Shown piece by piece: positions 7,558-15,860 of a DNA stretch of 31,478 bases (the first letter of the stretch is position 1; each line of letters opens with the position of its first letter). Under the pieces are notes generated by a model that worked only from the letters and a program-made list of their open reading frames with translations, made no database searches and had not been told where the DNA came from. Location of the stretch: positions 1-31,478 of the forward strand of contig JAHDBO010000001.1 in assembly GCA_020630355.1 (NCBI GenBank). The letters are read 5' to 3'. This stretch comes from Saprospiraceae bacterium (GTDB lineage Bacteria; Bacteroidota; Bacteroidia; Chitinophagales; Saprospiraceae). Both the position numbers and the translations under genes were made by a program.

Positions 7558-8424
7558 ATGGAATTTATTGAAGATATTAAAAATAACATTACCAGTTATT
7601 ACGATGACCTGGTAGCGGTTGCCCCCAAGTTGGTTCTAGGGGTCGTACTGTTCTTAGTACTGGTTTTTATCGGTGCTCAATTATCGAAACTTACCCAGAA
7701 TCGGCTGAAATCTAGAATGGATGATCCTTTGCTCGCAAAATTTATCGCTTCGGTAGTAAAAGGAGTAGTAGGGCTCTTGGCACTTTTGGTGTTCTTAAAG
7801 ACCGTTGGTCTAGGGGCTGCGGCGGCAGGACTGTTAGGGACAGCAGGGGTAGGGGCTTTCGTGATAGGATTTGCGTTTAAAGATATAGGAGAACATTTTT
7901 TGGCCGGTATTATTATGGCGTTCAATCGTCCGTTCAGAGTAGGTGATGTTGTAGAATTGGATGGAGTGAAGGGTAAAGTGGTGACCTTGAACTTGCGCAA
8001 TACACACATCAAAAGTTTTGATGGCAAAGATATTTATATACCAAATGGGAACATCATCAAGAACCCATTGGTCAATTATACGATTGATGGATTTATGCGT
8101 TATAGTTTGGTGGTGGGTTTGGACTATGGCTCTGATATTGATAAAGCCGCAGAAATCATGCTCAATACAACCCGTGAGATTGATGGGGTGCTATTAATTG
8201 ATGGGAGATCACCAAGTGTTTCGGTCGAAAGCTTAGGTACCAGCACCGTAAATCTTGAAATATTATACTGGCTAGATACTTTCGATACGAGTTTCCCCGC
8301 TGTGAAAGTAAAGACCAGATTGGCGAAAGACGTACTTGACGCTCTAGAAAATGCAGGGTTCTATATGCCAAGTGACATTTTGGAAATTAAAAACTATAAG
8401 GATCAAGCAGCCTTGGTTTCCTAG
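7558..8424 (+). CDS. Small-conductance mechanosensitive channel (MscS family), first copy
   Basis: The 288-residue product has the minimal MscS layout: three membrane helices at about residues 22-43, 62-83 and 88-120, then the beta domain and the alpha/beta cage. The pore-lining third helix is glycine/alanine-rich (LLGTAGVGAFVIGFAFKD) and the conserved beta-domain stretch RPFRVGDVVELDG and IYIPNG are present. The channel opens when membrane tension rises and releases solutes. The gene starts just after a terminator, and trkA begins 15 bp after its stop, so MscS, TrkA and TrkH appear to form one operon joining solute release and potassium uptake. A second MscS lies at 17945. Confidence 0.9.
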   Translation: MEFIEDIKNNITSYYDDLVAVAPKLVLGVVLFLVLVFIGAQLSKLTQNRLKSRMDDPLLAKFIASVVKGVVGLLALLVFLKTVGLGAAAAGLLGTAGVGAFVIGFAFKDIGEHFLAGIIMAFNRPFRVGDVVELDGVKGKVVTLNLRNTHIKSFDGKDIYIPNGNIIKNPLVNYTIDGFMRYSLVVGLDYGSDIDKAAEIMLNTTREIDGVLLIDGRSPSVSVESLGTSTVNLEILYWLDTFDTSFPAVKVKTRLAKDVLDALENAGFYMPSDILEIKNYKDQAALVS

Positions 8425-8439
8425 TCTTCAATCATTGAT

Positions 8440-9783
8440 ATGAAAATAATTATTGCAGGAGCTGGCGCCGTCGGTCTGCATTTGGCAGAACTTTTGTCTA
8501 TCGAATTGCACGATTTGGTGTTGATAGATACGGACGAGCACCTACTGGATCAGATACGCCAAAGGATGGATATTATGGTTGTTCACGGTGACGCTGCCTC
8601 CCCGACTGTACTGATGGAGGCAGGTGTGAAACAATCTGATTTATGTATTGCTGCAACCACGTCGGAAAAAACAAATCTCCTAGTGGCAATAATGGCGAAA
8701 CAACTTGGAAGCCACAAAACAATAGCCCGTATCAACAACCCAGAATATTTGACTTGGACACAACTCCAACAGTTTGAATCATTGGGTATTGCGGCACTGA
8801 TTTCTCCCGAGCTACTAGCGGCCAAAGAAATATACGCCTTGCTTAGAAAAGCGGCCTATTTTGATTGGACAGCTTTCGAGTCGGGTCGAATTCTTGTGCT
8901 TGGTTTTGATATTAAAGAAGATTCCGATTTGATTGGACGCTCACTCAGGGAAATATCGGGACGGTTCAATAAATTGCCTTTTATAGTGGTGGCCATTCTC
9001 CGAAATCAAGAAACTATTATTCCAAACGGTAGCACGACTTTAGAGTCAGGAGACTATATCTATGTTTCCACCAACAAGAAAGAAGAAAAAAAAGTAAAAG
9101 AGACTTTTGCCATACCAGAAAGGAAAATCAGGCAGGTCATGGTAATAGGGAACACGAGTTTGTCTATACAAACAGCCCAACTATTAGAACAGGATTTTAA
9201 GGTGAAATTGTTACTTAGCGATGGGGTGCTGGCAGAACAAGCGAGCATTAAATGCCCTGCTGCGTCAACGTTGCTAGTGGAGTCCTTTGAAGCAAAATAT
9301 CTCAAAGAGGAAGGGTTGGGAAATATGGATGCCTTTATTGCAATATCCAATAATCTAGAAGCCAACATTGTTTTAGGTCTGATAGCGAAACAATTAGGTG
9401 TTTACAAGGTCATTGCTAAGGTCAATAATGAGCAATACTATGGTTTTTCTAGAGGTTTAGGTATTGATTCTATCGTCAATAAAAAACGCTTGGCAGCCAA
9501 TGAGATTTTCAGGCATATCCGTAGGGGCAATGTCGCCTCAGTCGTGAATCTACACGATGTAGAAGCGGAACTGATAGAGTTTGTAGTAGCAGAAGGTAGT
9601 CGGCTGGATGGCTTGAGTCTGGAACAAGCTGGCTTTCCCAAACATTCCATTGTAACAGGAGTGATTAGAGGGGATAAGGGGATCATTCCTAGGGGAGATT
9701 TTGTATTCCAAAAAGAAGATAAAATCGTGACGCTAGCTGCGAACGATAGTATATTGTCTGTTGAAGATCTCTGTTGTCAATGA
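8440..9783 (+). CDS. trkA: Trk potassium uptake system regulatory subunit TrkA
   Basis: The 447-residue protein has two RCK_N and two RCK_C domains in tandem, the standard TrkA layout. The first nucleotide-binding fold carries IIIAGAGAVGLHLAELL (GAGAVG at residues 7-12) with the acidic strand end VLIDTDEHLL; RCK_C follows near 140-220. The second fold begins near residue 231 with VMVIGNTSLS, where the glycine motif is degenerate, so only the first site is likely to bind NAD(H) in the classical way. TrkA is a peripheral cytoplasmic ring that gates TrkH by nucleotide binding. It overlaps the trkH start by 4 bp (ATGA), indicating translational coupling. Confidence 0.95.
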   Translation: MKIIIAGAGAVGLHLAELLSIELHDLVLIDTDEHLLDQIRQRMDIMVVHGDAASPTVLMEAGVKQSDLCIAATTSEKTNLLVAIMAKQLGSHKTIARINNPEYLTWTQLQQFESLGIAALISPELLAAKEIYALLRKAAYFDWTAFESGRILVLGFDIKEDSDLIGRSLREISGRFNKLPFIVVAILRNQETIIPNGSTTLESGDYIYVSTNKKEEKKVKETFAIPERKIRQVMVIGNTSLSIQTAQLLEQDFKVKLLLSDGVLAEQASIKCPAASTLLVESFEAKYLKEEGLGNMDAFIAISNNLEANIVLGLIAKQLGVYKVIAKVNNEQYYGFSRGLGIDSIVNKKRLAANEIFRHIRRGNVASVVNLHDVEAELIEFVVAEGSRLDGLSLEQAGFPKHSIVTGVIRGDKGIIPRGDFVFQKEDKIVTLAANDSILSVEDLCCQ

Positions 9784-11243
9784 TAAACTATCAAATCATA
9801 GCACGCACAAACGGAATGGTGTTGTCTATTTTGGGGCTACTGATGATGCTCCCCTTGTTCGTCTCTTATTACTATGATTCGAGCGGCGATAATATGTTGT
9901 TTTTGTCGGCTGCTATAACATTTTTATCTGGAGAGACTTTGCGTTATTATGGCAAGTCGAGCACTGCTACCTCCATAGGAAGAAAAGAGGGGTATATCAT
10001 TGTTGTTTTGGCTTGGGTGAGCATGAGTTTGTTTAGTATACTCCCTTATTATCTAGGAGGATATATATCTGATTTTACAAAAGCTTTCTTTGAAAGCGTC
10101 TCTGGTTTGACAACTACAGGAGCAACGGTTATCAAAGATATAGAGTCCCTGCCCAAAGGGATTCTTTTTTGGCGAAGCCTCACACAATGGATTGGCGGCA
10201 TGGGTATTATCGTACTGACTGTTGCCATTTTTCCTTTATTCGGTCTAAGTGGGGTAGAATTGTACAGGGCGGAAGTGCCGGGGCCATCCAAAGAAAGGTT
10301 GCACCCTAGGGTGCTGGATACAGCACGCATGCTTTGGGGGGTGTATATCGGCTTAACCGTATTGTTGATTCTACTTCTCTTTTGTTTTGGAATGAGTTTT
10401 TATGATGCTATTAATCACGGCTTCACGACAATGGCAACAGGTGGCTTTTCTACCAAGAATGCTAGTATAGCCGCTTTTTCAGATAGGGGGATTCAATATA
10501 TATTGCTGCTGTTCATGTTTTTGGCAGGTAGTAACTATGCGATTGTCTTTTATGCATTGAAGCGAGAATGGAAAAAAGTATACAGGCATGAGGAGTTCGT
10601 TACGTACACTACCATAATGCTTCTTTTATCCCTATCGGTTGGTGCTGGAATTTACTTTTATCAGGATGTTGCTCTGGAACGTGCTTTTCGAGATGGTGCC
10701 TTCCAAGTGGTTTCGATAGTCACAACGACAGGTTTTGTATCTGCGGATTATACCCAATTTTTCCCTTCTAGTAGTGTATTGTTTTTCTTCCTTTTATTCA
10801 CGGGAGCCTGCTCTGGCTCTACAAGCGGGGGTGTCAAAATTATACGGCATTTAGTCTTGTTTAAACACATCAAAACAGTGTTTAGTAAGCTTGTGAATCC
10901 GAGATTAGTCGTTCCTTTACAGCTCCACGATAAAGCAATCAAAAAGGGTTATTTGCAACATATAACAGGTTTTATCGTCACTTATGGCTTCCTCTTTTTG
11001 ATAGGTTGTCTTTTAATGTCCTTTATTTTGTCAGGTACAGAAGATGTGTTTGAAACGGCGCTTACTGCTGTAGCGACCTGCTTAGGAAATGTTGGGCCTG
11101 GTCTGGGGGGCGTAGGGCCTACGGATAATTTCTCCGAACTGCCTCATACTGGATACTGGCTGCTTATTTTTTATATGTTACTAGGGCGGCTAGAGTTGTT
11201 TTCTGTTCTAGTATTGTTTTTCCCTTATTTTTGGAAGCAGTAG
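9780..11243 (+). CDS. trkH: Trk/Ktr potassium channel subunit TrkH
   Basis: I chose the ATG at 9780, which overlaps the trkA stop as ATGA, over the TTG two codons earlier; this gives 487 residues. The four selectivity-filter loops are recognisable: LTTTGATV, TTMATGGFST, TTTGFVSADY and TCLGNVGPGLG. Ten or so membrane helices surround them, as in the TrkH/KtrB superfamily. With TrkA it takes up potassium, mainly for turgor. A weak hairpin follows the stop at 11245-11292. Confidence 0.95.
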   Translation: MINYQIIARTNGMVLSILGLLMMLPLFVSYYYDSSGDNMLFLSAAITFLSGETLRYYGKSSTATSIGRKEGYIIVVLAWVSMSLFSILPYYLGGYISDFTKAFFESVSGLTTTGATVIKDIESLPKGILFWRSLTQWIGGMGIIVLTVAIFPLFGLSGVELYRAEVPGPSKERLHPRVLDTARMLWGVYIGLTVLLILLLFCFGMSFYDAINHGFTTMATGGFSTKNASIAAFSDRGIQYILLLFMFLAGSNYAIVFYALKREWKKVYRHEEFVTYTTIMLLLSLSVGAGIYFYQDVALERAFRDGAFQVVSIVTTTGFVSADYTQFFPSSSVLFFFLLFTGACSGSTSGGVKIIRHLVLFKHIKTVFSKLVNPRLVVPLQLHDKAIKKGYLQHITGFIVTYGFLFLIGCLLMSFILSGTEDVFETALTAVATCLGNVGPGLGGVGPTDNFSELPHTGYWLLIFYMLLGRLELFSVLVLFFPYFWKQ

Positions 11244-11244
11244 C

Positions 11245-11304
11245 AATTGTTTATGTGTTTTCCCTGTTTTTAATGTTAAAACATAAACAATTCGATGGTT
11301 TTTT
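11245..11304 (+). terminator. Probable terminator after trkH
   Basis: Arms AATTGTTTATG..TTTT (11245-11261) and AAAACATAAACAATT (11278-11292) pair with a 2-nt bulge; six T follow at 11299-11304. The stem is AT-rich and the T-tract is displaced by six bases, so termination may be partial. Confidence 0.5.
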
Positions 11305-11370
11305 AAACTATTCCTCATATTTTTAGTTACTTTACGTACCAGAGCCTATTATCTTGTTACATAGATATTC

Positions 11371-12666
11371 ATGTATTTCACATCCAACCCCAGTGGGCTC
11401 GGAAACATCACTAGTTTAGCTGATGAATCCAATCTAGTCATTATATTCTCGGATAAGTCGGGTAAAATTATTTGGAGCAACACCCAGATACACCATTTCT
11501 TTGGTATCTCATTAGTAGATGTAGTAGGCTATCCTATATTTCATTTCCTGCCAGAGCTTTCCTTGATGGATCTTTTAAAGAGCAACAAACAAGGTAGTGT
11601 TATATGTGTCAGCAGTCAATTGTTAGATGCTCATAAAATGCTCCATGATATTTATTTGTCTATCGCGCCAGTAAGCGTAAATGATAAGTTGGGTTACGGC
11701 TTTATAATCGGAATTGATGACAAAGCTAGAAATGTCCATACTTCTATAAGCAATGAATTTTTGAAAACCGTTCCCCGACAAAAATCTGATAAAGTTTGGT
11801 ATAATAAAGGGTTGAAGCCAAAAGGGGTTACACCGATAGGGCTCATCAATAGAGAAATCGTAAGCTATGGCATCTCTTACGGGAATATTTTACATCAAAT
11901 TGCGGACTATTGCGCTTTAAAAGAACAACATATTTTGATTTTTGGTGAAAAAGGTACGGGTAAAAAGCTTATATGTAAAACAATGCACCAATGCATGCAA
12001 GCAGAGGGAGAGTATCCATTATTGTTAGACTGCAACCTTCGCACCAACGAAGATAACGAACAAATGCTTTTTGGTGTACAGAGAGGCAGCACTATACAAG
12101 AAGGCCTTCTAGATAAAGTGGATAAAGGAGCCCTTTATTTGTGTAATATTGATTCTTTGGATATCCAGCTACAGGACAAATTAGTAGTAGCCTTGATGGA
12201 TAAACAATTTTATAGGTACAAATCAAAAGTATCTATACCTATAAATTTCAGGTTAGTGGCAACCTGTGAAGCATCTCCTAACAGCCTGTTAAGAAAGGGT
12301 AAGCTACACCCTGCTCTAGTCCGCTTGTTTAGGGAAACAACTATTTGTAATATCCCTCTTCGGGAACGTCGAGAAGACATCCCCTTACTTATTCAGTTTT
12401 TTATAAGACAGTATGGTATGAAATTATTTTTGAAAAAGGACTCTCTTTTTTCAGAAAAAGAATTGGAACGCATAATATCCTATGATTATCCAGAAAACAT
12501 ATCAGAGCTCGAACGGATAACACGACAGGCTATTAGTGATTTTCCAATCGAGCTAATGCATCCTATGGCGGTATTATTGAAGGAGTTGATAGATAAAAAC
12601 AAAACATCCGATGATGCGAGCACTTTGAGTGGCAATATAAGTTCTGACCTAGACAGAGCAGTATGA
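11371..12666 (+). CDS. PAS-domain protein with a degenerate sigma-54-activator-type AAA domain
   Basis: This 431-residue protein has a PAS-like domain at about residues 18-118 (DKSGKIIWSNTQIHHFFGI) and an AAA+ domain of the NtrC family at about 155-395. Walker A is intact as GEKGTGKK (192-199). The GAFTGA loop, which contacts sigma-54, is missing: residues 233-245 read LFGVQRGSTIQEG. The Walker B acidic pair is replaced by CN in ALYLCNIDSL (254-263). The region LRERREDIPLL (330-340) is well kept. There is no C-terminal helix-turn-helix. It therefore probably does not activate sigma-54 promoters or turn over ATP normally, and may act by protein contact. A terminator-like hairpin and the AraC gene follow. 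Confidence 0.75.
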   Translation: MYFTSNPSGLGNITSLADESNLVIIFSDKSGKIIWSNTQIHHFFGISLVDVVGYPIFHFLPELSLMDLLKSNKQGSVICVSSQLLDAHKMLHDIYLSIAPVSVNDKLGYGFIIGIDDKARNVHTSISNEFLKTVPRQKSDKVWYNKGLKPKGVTPIGLINREIVSYGISYGNILHQIADYCALKEQHILIFGEKGTGKKLICKTMHQCMQAEGEYPLLLDCNLRTNEDNEQMLFGVQRGSTIQEGLLDKVDKGALYLCNIDSLDIQLQDKLVVALMDKQFYRYKSKVSIPINFRLVATCEASPNSLLRKGKLHPALVRLFRETTICNIPLRERREDIPLLIQFFIRQYGMKLFLKKDSLFSEKELERIISYDYPENISELERITRQAISDFPIELMHPMAVLLKELIDKNKTSDDASTLSGNISSDLDRAV

Positions 12667-12770
12667 AATCAAAAATTTCCGAATGGGTTATTTATGGTTC
12701 CCCAACCGTTACCTTTTTGTTATAGACGGTAATATCTTTGTGGGGTACTCTAATTGGAGTATTGGGCTCT

Positions 12771-12800
12771 GTGGCGGCCCTCTTTGTAGTGTGCCGCCAC
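12771..12800 (+). repeat. Short GC-rich inverted repeat before the AraC-type gene
   Basis: GTGGCGG (12771-12777) and CCGCCAC (12794-12800) pair perfectly with a 16-nt loop. No T-tract follows. It lies in the 261-bp gap between the PAS-AAA and AraC-type genes, where two overlapping open frames (82 and 61 codons) show no recognisable protein. Confidence 0.4.
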
Positions 12801-12833
12801 TATCTCAAATGCTGGGGATTAAGAGCTCAATTG

Positions 12834-12865
12834 GGTTGGTTCTTTGTAAGGGCCAACCTTTTTTT
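12834..12865 (+). terminator. Intrinsic terminator upstream of the AraC-type gene
   Basis: GGTTGG (12834-12839) and CCAACC (12853-12858) pair across a 13-nt loop and are followed by seven T (12859-12865). It probably ends the PAS-AAA transcript and lies 26 bp before promoter element 4. Confidence 0.65.
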
Positions 12866-12890
12866 GTTGAACTTTTTTTGTTGGATAATC

Positions 12891-12918
12891 GAACAAACCA
12901 GGGCTTCAATCATTTTAG
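12891..12918 (+). promoter_or_regulatory. ECF-type promoter element 4, facing the AraC-type gene
   Basis: GAACAA (12891-12896) preceded by AATC, then 15 bases, then ATTTTAGT (12912-12919). It differs from the consensus at the last -35 base and the first -10 base. The ATG at 12928 lies nine bases past the -10, so the transcript would be leaderless or nearly so. Confidence 0.5.
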
Positions 12919-12927
12919 TGTAAATGA

Positions 12928-13989
12928 ATGATGGTAGTTAAACCAAAAATAAACAATGCAGTAGGGGTGGTCAAAGCTTTGGGCGAAGCACTGGGACAAC
13001 AAACCCAAATCACAAACAAAGTATGTGAAATCGTTGTTCCAAAATCGAATGGAAGTGGTTTTGTCAGAGCATTTGAGTTTCCAATGGGGCTATCACTTTT
13101 AATGGTTGATATCCATCTCAGAGATAGTATTACTATTAATATCACAGACGCTTCTATCAAACCACTCTTATTTGTTTTCAATATAAAAGGTGATTTTATC
13201 CATCATCTTGATAACAATCATATCCAGTATCGGCTACCAATAGAGTCTTCTTCTATTGTGTCGAATGTCAAAGGGAGGAGTCAATTCATATATCTAAACG
13301 GCGGCGGTCAGCACCGGTTTATCATTGCTATGATTGACCGTTACCGCTATTTAGGCAAAATAGAATCGACCCTTGAAAACCTACCAGAGATATTAGTGTC
13401 TACATTCAAAGATATTGAAAGCCGGGTCTCATTTTTCTATATGAATGCTTACAATATTTCTTGTACGGAGTGCATTAAAAAAATTTATAATAAAAGAATA
13501 CCGGGCTTGGTCAACTATACCTACAGCGAGGCCAAGACGCTAGAACTAGTGGCTTGTCTGATAGACCAATACTGTGAAGAGGTGGAGGGTAGGAACCTGG
13601 TTTTAAATTATAAACCTTCAGACTTAGAAGCTATCAAAAAGGCAAAACAATATATACAAGACAACCTTTCCGTCACAACAACGATTCCAGAGCTCGCAAA
13701 AATTGTTGGATTGAATCAACAAAAACTCAAAAAAGGATTTAAAGATTTATACCAAAAAACAATCAGGCAATTTCTTCGAGAAGAACGCTTGGAAAGGGCA
13801 AGTGTGCTCATACTGAGAAATGAAATGAATATAGGAGCAGTGGCAGAAGAAGTAGGGTATCAGAATAAGAGCCACTTTGCCAAACGATTCAAGGAAAGAT
13901 ATGGCGTACTTCCGAAAGACTTTCTCAGTTCTTCACGAGATAAATGGCAGAAAAATGCCGAAACGCATGAACAGAGTCATGTTCTATAA
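12928..13989 (+). CDS. AraC-family transcriptional regulator
   Basis: The 353-residue protein has an unrecognised N-terminal domain (about residues 1-225) and a C-terminal AraC/XylS DNA-binding domain (about 230-335). The first helix-turn-helix is visible at TTIPELAKIVGLNQQKLKKG and the second at MNIGAVAEEVGYQNKSHFAK, followed by the typical FKERYGVLPKDF. The N-terminal part resembles the PchR-like regulators in layout, but no ligand can be named. The start could be 12928 or 12931 (two adjacent ATG codons). A strong terminator follows at 14010. Promoter element 4 lies immediately upstream, which would place this regulator inside the stress regulon as a second tier of control. Confidence 0.85.
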   Translation: MMVVKPKINNAVGVVKALGEALGQQTQITNKVCEIVVPKSNGSGFVRAFEFPMGLSLLMVDIHLRDSITINITDASIKPLLFVFNIKGDFIHHLDNNHIQYRLPIESSSIVSNVKGRSQFIYLNGGGQHRFIIAMIDRYRYLGKIESTLENLPEILVSTFKDIESRVSFFYMNAYNISCTECIKKIYNKRIPGLVNYTYSEAKTLELVACLIDQYCEEVEGRNLVLNYKPSDLEAIKKAKQYIQDNLSVTTTIPELAKIVGLNQQKLKKGFKDLYQKTIRQFLREERLERASVLILRNEMNIGAVAEEVGYQNKSHFAKRFKERYGVLPKDFLSSSRDKWQKNAETHEQSHVL

Positions 13990-14009
13990 TCGAAATCTTT
14001 GTCAATAAG

Positions 14010-14056
14010 ACCAAAAGAGTTTGGATTTTTAAATCCAAACTCTTTTGGTTTGTATA
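14010..14056 (+). terminator. Strong terminator after the AraC-type gene
   Basis: Perfect 19-bp arms at 14010-14028 and 14031-14049 (core AGTTTGG / CCAAACT) are separated by two T. The T-rich tail GGTTTGT is short. Confidence 0.8.
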
Positions 14057-14080
14057 TAGTGGTTTTAGCACCTATTTTTG
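14049..14080 (+). promoter_or_regulatory. Bacteroidota housekeeping-type promoter
   Basis: TTTG (14049-14052), 20 bases, then TATTTTTG (14073-14080), which fits the Bacteroidota primary sigma consensus TTTG / TAnnTTTG. No coding frame follows; the nearest gene is 250 bp away behind a terminator. Confidence 0.5.
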
Positions 14081-14086
14081 AGGTAG

Positions 14087-14251
14087 TATAAAACTGATAC
14101 ACAAAATAAAAGTTAATTATATTTCTGGGGTAGGTTCTTTATCTAAACTATCCATAGAGCGGCATAATCGTTTTGTGCTAATAAAAATTTGAGCAGTGTT
14201 TTGGTCACTTTGACCAAATTCAGGGGATCCTTGTGGGAGGGTCCCCTTTTT
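14087..14251 (+). ncRNA. Putative small RNA of about 165 nt
   Basis: A promoter of the housekeeping type ends at 14080, and an intrinsic terminator (GGGGATCC at 14223-14230, GGGTCCCC at 14239-14246, then five T) closes the interval with no gene between. Just before it lies a second perfect 8-bp hairpin (TTTGGTCA at 14200-14207, TGACCAAA at 14211-14218, loop CTT). A self-contained promoter-to-terminator unit without a reading frame suggests a small RNA. The start point is approximate. The alternative is that the second hairpin is only a backup terminator for the AraC-type gene. Confidence 0.4.
14223..14251 (+). terminator. Intrinsic terminator before promoter element 5
   Basis: Arms 14223-14230 and 14239-14246 form an 8-bp stem with one G-T pair and an 8-nt loop, followed by TTTTT. 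Confidence 0.75.
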
Positions 14252-14264
14252 GTTTTAAATAATT

Positions 14265-14292
14265 GAACATCAGAGGGGAATGACTGTTTTAG
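14265..14292 (+). promoter_or_regulatory. ECF-type promoter element 5, facing the TPR gene
   Basis: GAACAT (14265-14270) preceded by AATT, 15 bases, then GTTTTAGT (14286-14293). Exact to the consensus and 13 bp after the previous terminator. GTTTTAGTG (14286-14294) is repeated in inverted form at 14318-14326, just before the start codon. Confidence 0.8.
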
Positions 14293-14328
14293 TGGTGGAT
14301 AATTGCAATGATTTAAACACTAAAACGG

Positions 14329-15558
14329 ATGAAAATGAAAGATAAATTGTATTTGAGTGGTTTACTCCTATTTTGCCTCATGCAAATAGTAACAGCACAA
14401 GGTCTTGACAATGAACAAGGGTTTAAATTAGAGCGAGCCGATGATTATTTTTTAATGGATGAAGATGTTGCTTTTTCTATGTTGGATGAAGAGGTGATTT
14501 CTAATCCTTACTCGGTAGAAGCACTGATTAAAAGGGCGAAATTAAAGATGCGCTATGGTCAAGCTAGCGAGGCAAAAAAGGATTTGGATAGGGCGCTTCA
14601 AATCAACCCCTTTGCGCTATATTTATATGATTTTTATGGAAAAAAAGGAATTATAGCACTACTAGAAACAGAGCCGAATAAAGCTCTGGTCTCCTTAACC
14701 GTAGAGGATCGGGTGGATGAGTATCGAGACTACCTAGACAATATGTTCGACAAAGAACGTTTTTCAGGAGGTAGTTTTGAGTTTTTTATGAGTATTCTAA
14801 ATTTGATAGAATTGGAAGAATATCAGGAAGCAGTTGACCAAACAAACGCTTACCTCACCAATTATCCGGATTCTAATTATGCGATGGATTTGAAAGCCTT
14901 CGCTTTGATAGAACTTGGAGAAATACAAACAGCAAAAGCGGAACTCCTAAAAGCACTTTCTTACAATATCGAGAATGCAATGACCTACTATAAACTAGGT
15001 AGAATCGCCCGTATTGAAGGGGATGAAGAGACCGCGCTGGATTATTTTAACCGTTCCATTTCTATCAATAGCGCAATGGGGAAAGCCTATTTTGAAAGGG
15101 CAAAGGTTCACAAGAGTTTGGGGCAGTATCTTATGGCGGTGAGAGATTACTCTAAAGCAATGGAGAAAAGTGATTTCACTAAATCCCCTTCTTTAATCAA
15201 TAGAGGGCTGACCAGTAAAATGTTAGGTGATTTCAATAGGGCACATTCAGATCTTTCAAAGTCTATTAGGCTATATCCGAGTAATGCCTTATTGTATAAA
15301 AACCGAGGAAATATAAGCTTCTTGATGGGCGAGTTGGAGGAAGCACTTCGTGATTATGATAAAGCTATCAGCTTAAATGAAGATCTAGCAGAGGCTTATT
15401 ATAATCGCTCATTAGTGCATTATAAGTTACAAAACAAAGATTTGAGTTGTGAGGACTTGGCACGTAGTGCGGCACTAGGGATTACAAAAGCCGCTACAAA
15501 AAAACAGATTTTATGTGACCCCATTGATACAGGTATTCGAGTGACTAATAAACAATAA
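14329..15558 (+). CDS. Exported tetratricopeptide-repeat protein
   Basis: The 409-residue product has a signal peptide (to about residue 24, ending VTAQ) and then tetratricopeptide repeats over most of its length. Clear repeat units include NPYSVEALIKRAKLKMRYGQ, MTYYKLGRIARIEGDEETAL and ALLYKNRGNISFLMGELEEA, about seven in all, with a non-repeat segment near residues 105-150. TPR arrays bind other proteins; as an exported protein it should act in the periplasm or at the outer membrane, but its partner is unknown. An exact copy of the ECF-type promoter precedes it and a strong terminator follows, so it is a single-gene unit. Confidence 0.8.
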   Translation: MKMKDKLYLSGLLLFCLMQIVTAQGLDNEQGFKLERADDYFLMDEDVAFSMLDEEVISNPYSVEALIKRAKLKMRYGQASEAKKDLDRALQINPFALYLYDFYGKKGIIALLETEPNKALVSLTVEDRVDEYRDYLDNMFDKERFSGGSFEFFMSILNLIELEEYQEAVDQTNAYLTNYPDSNYAMDLKAFALIELGEIQTAKAELLKALSYNIENAMTYYKLGRIARIEGDEETALDYFNRSISINSAMGKAYFERAKVHKSLGQYLMAVRDYSKAMEKSDFTKSPSLINRGLTSKMLGDFNRAHSDLSKSIRLYPSNALLYKNRGNISFLMGELEEALRDYDKAISLNEDLAEAYYNRSLVHYKLQNKDLSCEDLARSAALGITKAATKKQILCDPIDTGIRVTNKQ

Positions 15559-15581
15559 CGTCGTTGGTAGGATACATTGTT

Positions 15582-15623
15582 AAAGAGCCGCTTTAAACTT
15601 ATGTTTGAAGCGGCTCTTTTTTT
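15582..15623 (+). terminator. Strong intrinsic terminator after the TPR gene
   Basis: AAAGAGCCGCTT (15582-15593) pairs with AAGCGGCTCTTT (15608-15619), with inner AAAC/GTTT also able to pair; T-run 15617-15623. Confidence 0.9.
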
Positions 15624-15860
15624 ATAAATAAAAAGCTAGGGAAATATTCTCCTTTTTCTCAAAGGGTTATCTTATACCAATACATAGTTAGAATGTCAAT
15701 TAAATTCATTTGTATTTTTCTGCTTGGACAAGGCTGGTTCCCAAATCGTCAACTTGTTTTTCGTCCGTTACTAAGTATATGTAAAATCGAACATATAACA
15801 GCCCTAGCCGTTGTAGTTTAAAACTATATCTGACAATAGTTAGATTATAAAACATTGGTT
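15624..15860. other. Intergenic region before the HPF-like gene
   Basis: Apart from promoter element 6 at 15789-15816 nothing recognisable was seen between the TPR terminator and the HPF-like start. The whole gap including the terminator is 302 bp. Confidence 0.5.
15789..15816 (+). promoter_or_regulatory. ECF-type promoter element 6, facing the HPF-like gene
   Basis: GAACAT (15789-15794) preceded by AATC, 15 bases, then GTTGTAGT (15810-15817). Exact to the consensus; the leader would be about 38 nt. Confidence 0.8.

Larger units (their letters stand above)
13990..14328. other. Intergenic region with terminator, putative small RNA and promoter element 5
   Basis: The 339-bp gap contains, in order, a 19-bp terminator stem, a housekeeping-type promoter, two hairpins of which the second is a terminator, and ECF-type promoter element 5. 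No open frame of interest was seen. Confidence 0.6.

Noticed and set aside
12683..12931. Two overlapping open frames (82 and 61 codons) before the AraC-type gene
   Set aside because: They overlap in different frames, the shorter one needs a TTG start, and the region is better explained by hairpins, a terminator and a promoter element.
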